58,570 nucleotides of DNA from VMGX01 sp041658885 (GTDB lineage: Bacteria; Patescibacteriota; Minisyncoccia; Phycocordibacterales; 21-14-all-36-13), in the NCBI GenBank assembly GCA_041658885.1, contig JBAZZJ010000003.1, positions 1 to 58,570 of the forward strand, in the 5' to 3' direction. A program made the position numbers and the translations under genes. Of the stretch, positions 57,010 through 58,570 are shown piece by piece. Within the stretch, counting starts at the first letter, position 1. The number at the start of each line of letters is the position of its first letter. The notes beneath the pieces were generated by a model. The model was given only the letters and a program-made list of their open reading frames with translations. It was not told the origin of the DNA and did not search any database.

Positions 57010-57459
57010 TTATGATTTGGTGATTTTATGATCTTTGTCTAAATAACTTTGTAAAATTATTGCTGCAACGGAATCATCAATACTTGTCCTGTTAAATAAT
57101 TTCGCCTTTGACGAAATTCTCGCTTTGCGAGATTTAACAGGGTGAATTTTTTCTTTTCTCACCTGCATTGACGTCATAAATTCTTGTTCAAAATGAATTG
57201 GTAAATTAAAATTTTTTTCTAAATTTGTTTTAAATTTTTCAACTTTTTTCATTATCTCATTTTTCTCCCCAGTATAATTTAGCGATTCTCCTAAAACTAT
57301 TTCTGAAACCTTCTCTGATTTAATTATCTTTTCTAAATTCTCAAATAATTTTTTGTCGTTGTTTAAAATAGTTTTTGGAAAGGCAACTTTTCCGCCTTCA
57401 TCAGAAATAGCAATTCCTATTCTTTTTGAGCCATAATCTATACCGAGAAACTTTTTCAT
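57010..57459 (-). CDS. ruvX: RuvX/YqgF Holliday-junction resolvase-like nuclease
   Basis: An RNase H-fold nuclease that acts in pre-16S rRNA processing and possibly recombination. The 149 residues have GIDYGSKRIGIAISDEGG with the catalytic Asp, EIVLGESLNYTGEKNE, EQEFMTSMQVRK and the C-terminal DDSVAAIILQSYLDK. Between the last two motifs an extra HPVKSRKARISSKAKLFNRT is encoded by an ACCCTGTTAAAT palindromic element inserted in frame (57088-57143). The core active-site residues are kept, so the protein is probably functional. Confidence 0.93.
   Translation of the reverse strand: MKKFLGIDYGSKRIGIAISDEGGKVAFPKTILNNDKKLFENLEKIIKSEKVSEIVLGESLNYTGEKNEIMKKVEKFKTNLEKNFNLPIHFEQEFMTSMQVRKEKIHPVKSRKARISSKAKLFNRTSIDDSVAAIILQSYLDKDHKITKS
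57088..57143. repeat. Palindromic element in frame in ruvX
   Basis: Ends ACCCTGTTAAAT and ATTTAACAGGA (coding-strand sense) with two inner hairpins (TCTCGCAAAGCGAGA; AATTTCGTCAAAGGCGAAATT-type). It adds about 18 codons without a stop or frame change. Same ends as 13321-13391 and 20276-20327. Confidence 0.75.
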
Positions 57460-57529
57460 TATCCTAATATTATATTAAATTTGTGATTTATAAAACAAAA
57501 AAGCCACACCTTTCTAACGGTATGGCCTC

Positions 57530-57625
57530 TCACATAATTAACATGATGATAATTCCTAACAAAACCCATATCGTTAGGCTTATCCCAACATCGTGTGTTT
57601 GACAAAAGTCTTTTATTTTTTGCAC
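57530..57625 (-). CDS. 31-residue membrane micropeptide
   Basis: GTG start with AAGGGAG seven bases upstream, then a basic start (MQKIKDFCQTHD) and one hydrophobic helix (GISLTIWVLLGIIIMLIM) to TGA. A terminator-like hairpin (GCCATACC/GGTGTGGC, then T-run on minus) follows at 57500-57526. Such small single-helix proteins are common but unannotated; function unknown. Confidence 0.5.
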   Translation of the reverse strand: MQKIKDFCQTHDVGISLTIWVLLGIIIMLIM

Positions 57626-57725
57626 TTTGGCTCCCTTGTTTTTCTGTTTTAATAATAACATAAACAAAAAAATAAGTCAAAGAAATTCTTTGATTTATAG
57701 ACTTATTCTGATAATATCTATAAAT

Positions 57726-57923
57726 ATGGAATTGTTACAACAAAATCCATAGATTATCTTGTTGCTAATTTTATGGGTTATCCCGTGGAAGGGATATGCC
57801 CTTTGGTTAGCAGCAAAAAAAGATCATAAGCGGTGGTTTATTGTATTGCTTGTTTTAAATACATTAGCAATATTAGATATTATTTATATCTTTTTTATTG
57901 GAAGAAAAAATCCACCCCAGTGA
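57726..57923 (+). pseudogene. DUF5652-like membrane protein with in-frame amber
   Basis: Reads MELLQQNP-stop-IILLLILWVIPWKGYALW, then AAKKDHKRWFIVLLVLNTLA and ILDIIYIFFIGRKN. The pattern (PW-K-ALW-A-K-WF-LL-NTL-ILDIIYIF) is that of DUF5652, a two-helix family I know from this phylum. The TAG at 57750-57752 stands where family members usually have Trp (TGG), so one transition explains it. Alternatively translation starts at a TTG just after the stop (57759). No Shine-Dalgarno is visible. Confidence 0.55.
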
Positions 57924-57943
57924 AATAACTTTTAGATTTCACG

Positions 57944-58033
57944 GAGCAAGAAAATAGAAATAAAAAAGATAATCGGTTAGAAAATTTAGAAATCATTTGT
58001 CCAAATTGTCATTACGAAGAACACCTTTTATAA
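57944..58033 (+). pseudogene. HNH endonuclease C-terminal remnant
   Basis: The last ~20 codons read DNRLENLEIICPNCHYEEHLL-stop, an unmistakable HNH ending (NRLENL...CPNCH). Upstream, the frame lacks the C-x-x-C and DH part and a FHGARK-like piece lies in another frame, so only a frameshifted tail remains. It sits 8 bp before the split tRNA, i.e. at the border of a region with integration signatures. Confidence 0.6.
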
Positions 58034-58075
58034 AAGAACACGGAGGGTTGCGCCGAATGGTAAGGTACTCGCTTG

Positions 58076-58272
58076 CCCCGTTATAATTTTTTCAAACATA
58101 ATTTTTCAAAAATCTTGTAGTACATCTAAAAAAATTTACATTAGCGCGGAGGAGTCGCATAGTTGGTCTAGTGCGCTTGTCTTGAAAACAAGTATGCCGC
58201 AAGGCATCGCGAGTTCGAATCTCGCCTCCTCCGCGCTGTGGTAAAAAAAATATTTCTAAAAATATAACGGGG
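58076..58272. repeat. CCCCGTTATA element carrying tRNA-Ser
   Basis: Ends CCCCGTTATAATTTTT and AAAAATATAACGGGG form a terminal inverted repeat of about 15 bp, of the same type as 15000-15122. The interior contains an entire tRNA-Ser gene and AT-rich flanks. Confidence 0.7.
58148..58233 (+). tRNA. tRNA-Ser (anticodon TGA)
   Basis: Acceptor GGAGGAG/CTCCTCC with discriminator G, D arm GCATAGTTGGTCTAGTGC, anticodon arm CTTGT-CTTGAAA-ACAAG with anticodon TGA, long variable arm ATGCCGCAAGGCAT, T arm GCGAG-TTCGAAT-CTCGC. CCA not encoded. It lies wholly inside the element that splits another tRNA. Confidence 0.93.
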
Positions 58273-58299
58273 TCAGGAAAAACTAGCGGGCGAAAGCCC

Positions 58300-58570
58300 T
58301 TAGAGGTTCGAGTCCTCTACCTTCCGCCAATTTTCAAAATACGATTTTTGGGCGATTGTTGCCTCGCCCCGCCAGAGGCGGGGCTCGGCTTCGGCAAGGA
58401 TTTTGAACGGATTTTTGAAATCGCAAAACAATTTCTGCCCGCTCAAACGGAAGTTCGAACCAATCTTTTTTAGAAAATCCCGACCCTGTTCGGGATTTTC
58501 TTGCAAAGCGATAATTTCGGCTTGTTTTACGGTATTTATGAATTTGGCGGCGAGTTCGAACCGATTATTG
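58300..58570 (-). CDS. C-terminus of probable serine recombinase (partial)
   Basis: Open frame from the right edge of the window to TAA at 58300-58302; at least 89 residues. FLKKIGSNFRLSGQKLFCDF and KNPFKILAEAEPRLW match the C-terminal region of large serine recombinases/resolvases of this phylum (KR-IL--LGSNL-L---KL------P). The last residues ENWRKVEDSNL are read from the antisense of the tRNA T arm and acceptor, as happens when a recombinase gene abuts its tRNA attachment site. Codons are clearly more GC-rich than neighbours (GCC GAG CCC CGC CTC), which suggests transfer. Confidence 0.65.
   Translation of the reverse strand, partial: NNRFELAAKFINTVKQAEIIALQENPEQGRDFLKKIGSNFRLSGQKLFCDFKNPFKILAEAEPRLWRGEATIAQKSYFENWRKVEDSNL

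Larger units (their letters stand above)
58042..58329 (+). pseudogene. Split tRNA (Ser-like) enclosing another tRNA
   Basis: 5' half 58042-58075 and 3' half about 58283-58329 belong together: acceptor GGAGGGT pairs with ACCTTCC, followed by G and encoded CCA; CTCGCT pairs with AGCGGG as anticodon stem; variable arm GGGCGAAAGCCC; T arm AGAGG-TTCGAGT-CCTCT. The long variable arm and G discriminator suggest tRNA-Ser; joining TTG and CTA would give anticodon GCT. The D stem has a C-A mismatch and the anticodon/variable junction is short, so it may be dead. A 197-bp CCCCGTTATA element (58076-58272) interrupts the anticodon loop. Confidence 0.6.

Noticed and set aside
57459..57680. 73-codon minus-strand frame between ruvX and the DUF5652-like gene
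   Set aside because: A different frame in the same place has a good ribosome binding site, a hydrophobic helix and a terminator; the longer one has none.
58076..58272. Group I intron in the split tRNA
   Set aside because: The insert contains a whole tRNA and AT-rich flanks; no P/Q/R/S intron core segments or homing endonuclease frame were seen.
58300..58506. Complete 68-residue protein at the right edge
   Set aside because: The frame stays open to the end of the window and similarity to recombinase C-termini continues, so it is a partial gene.

Overview
The window reads as a chromosomal segment of an AT-rich Candidate Phyla Radiation bacterium (Patescibacteria, most likely a Parcubacteria-type lineage). 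The reasons are the gene set and style: S10 and spc ribosomal clusters without rpmD (L30) between rpsE and rplO, many small ribosomal proteins with private Lys-rich extensions, a DUF5652-type membrane protein, a pilM-pilN-pilO set, a secreted protein with a WWNPLSW motif after the signal peptide, and AT-rich spacers packed with short hairpins. TGA is used as a stop (recG, rplJ), so the standard bacterial code applies.

Layout. 0.5-5 kb: rodA, a cysteine-containing membrane-anchored protein, a solitary 5S rRNA locus with two broken 5S copies around one intact copy, a GT4 glycosyltransferase and a hypothetical gene. 5-12 kb: recG, a signal-peptide protein, tRNA-Ile, ftsH. 12-16 kb: smpB-ssrA (trans-translation), small hypotheticals, a candidate ncRNA, a 25-residue Cys-rich ORF, infC-rpmI-rplT. 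16-20 kb: beta-CASP nuclease, membrane protein, adk-map-ndk. 20.4-28.4 kb: a branched-chain-amino-acid-type ABC importer (two binding proteins, LivF/G/M/H) with a UbiA-like gene inside and a REP-associated tyrosine transposase flanked by its hairpins. 28.6-42.4 kb: secY back through spc and S10 genes to tuf, all on the minus strand. The importer block lies between secY and adk, genes that are normally adjacent. 42.6-49 kb: a type II restriction-modification pair, MscS-like protein, regulator, rplL-rplJ with an L10 leader, SIMPL protein. 49-51.5 kb: broken SMR-type gene, tRNA-His, tRNA-Leu, rplS, RluA-family gene, tRNA-Val, tRNA-Arg. 51.5-57.5 kb: pilM/N/O and a fourth gene, DedA, tRNA-binding protein, murF, ruvX. 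57.5-58.57 kb: small or decayed genes, a tRNA-Ser nested inside a split tRNA, and the C-terminus of a probable serine recombinase whose stop codon lies in that tRNA.

The most unusual signal is not a single gene. Several families of short palindromic or terminal-inverted-repeat elements (30-200 bp) occupy spacers, sit on start or stop codons, and have entered RNA genes and coding sequence. One is in frame in ruvX. The CCCCGTTA-ended family brackets an intact tRNA-Ser inside a split tRNA, is inside a broken 5S copy, and ends on the rpmI start codon. Twice (5S, tRNA-Ser) an intact RNA gene is nested inside a broken copy of a like gene, and twice (recG, tRNA-Val) the 3' end of a gene reappears downstream next to hairpins. 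Together this suggests an undescribed class of small mobile palindromes. All family assignments here are by eye; no database or folding program was run.
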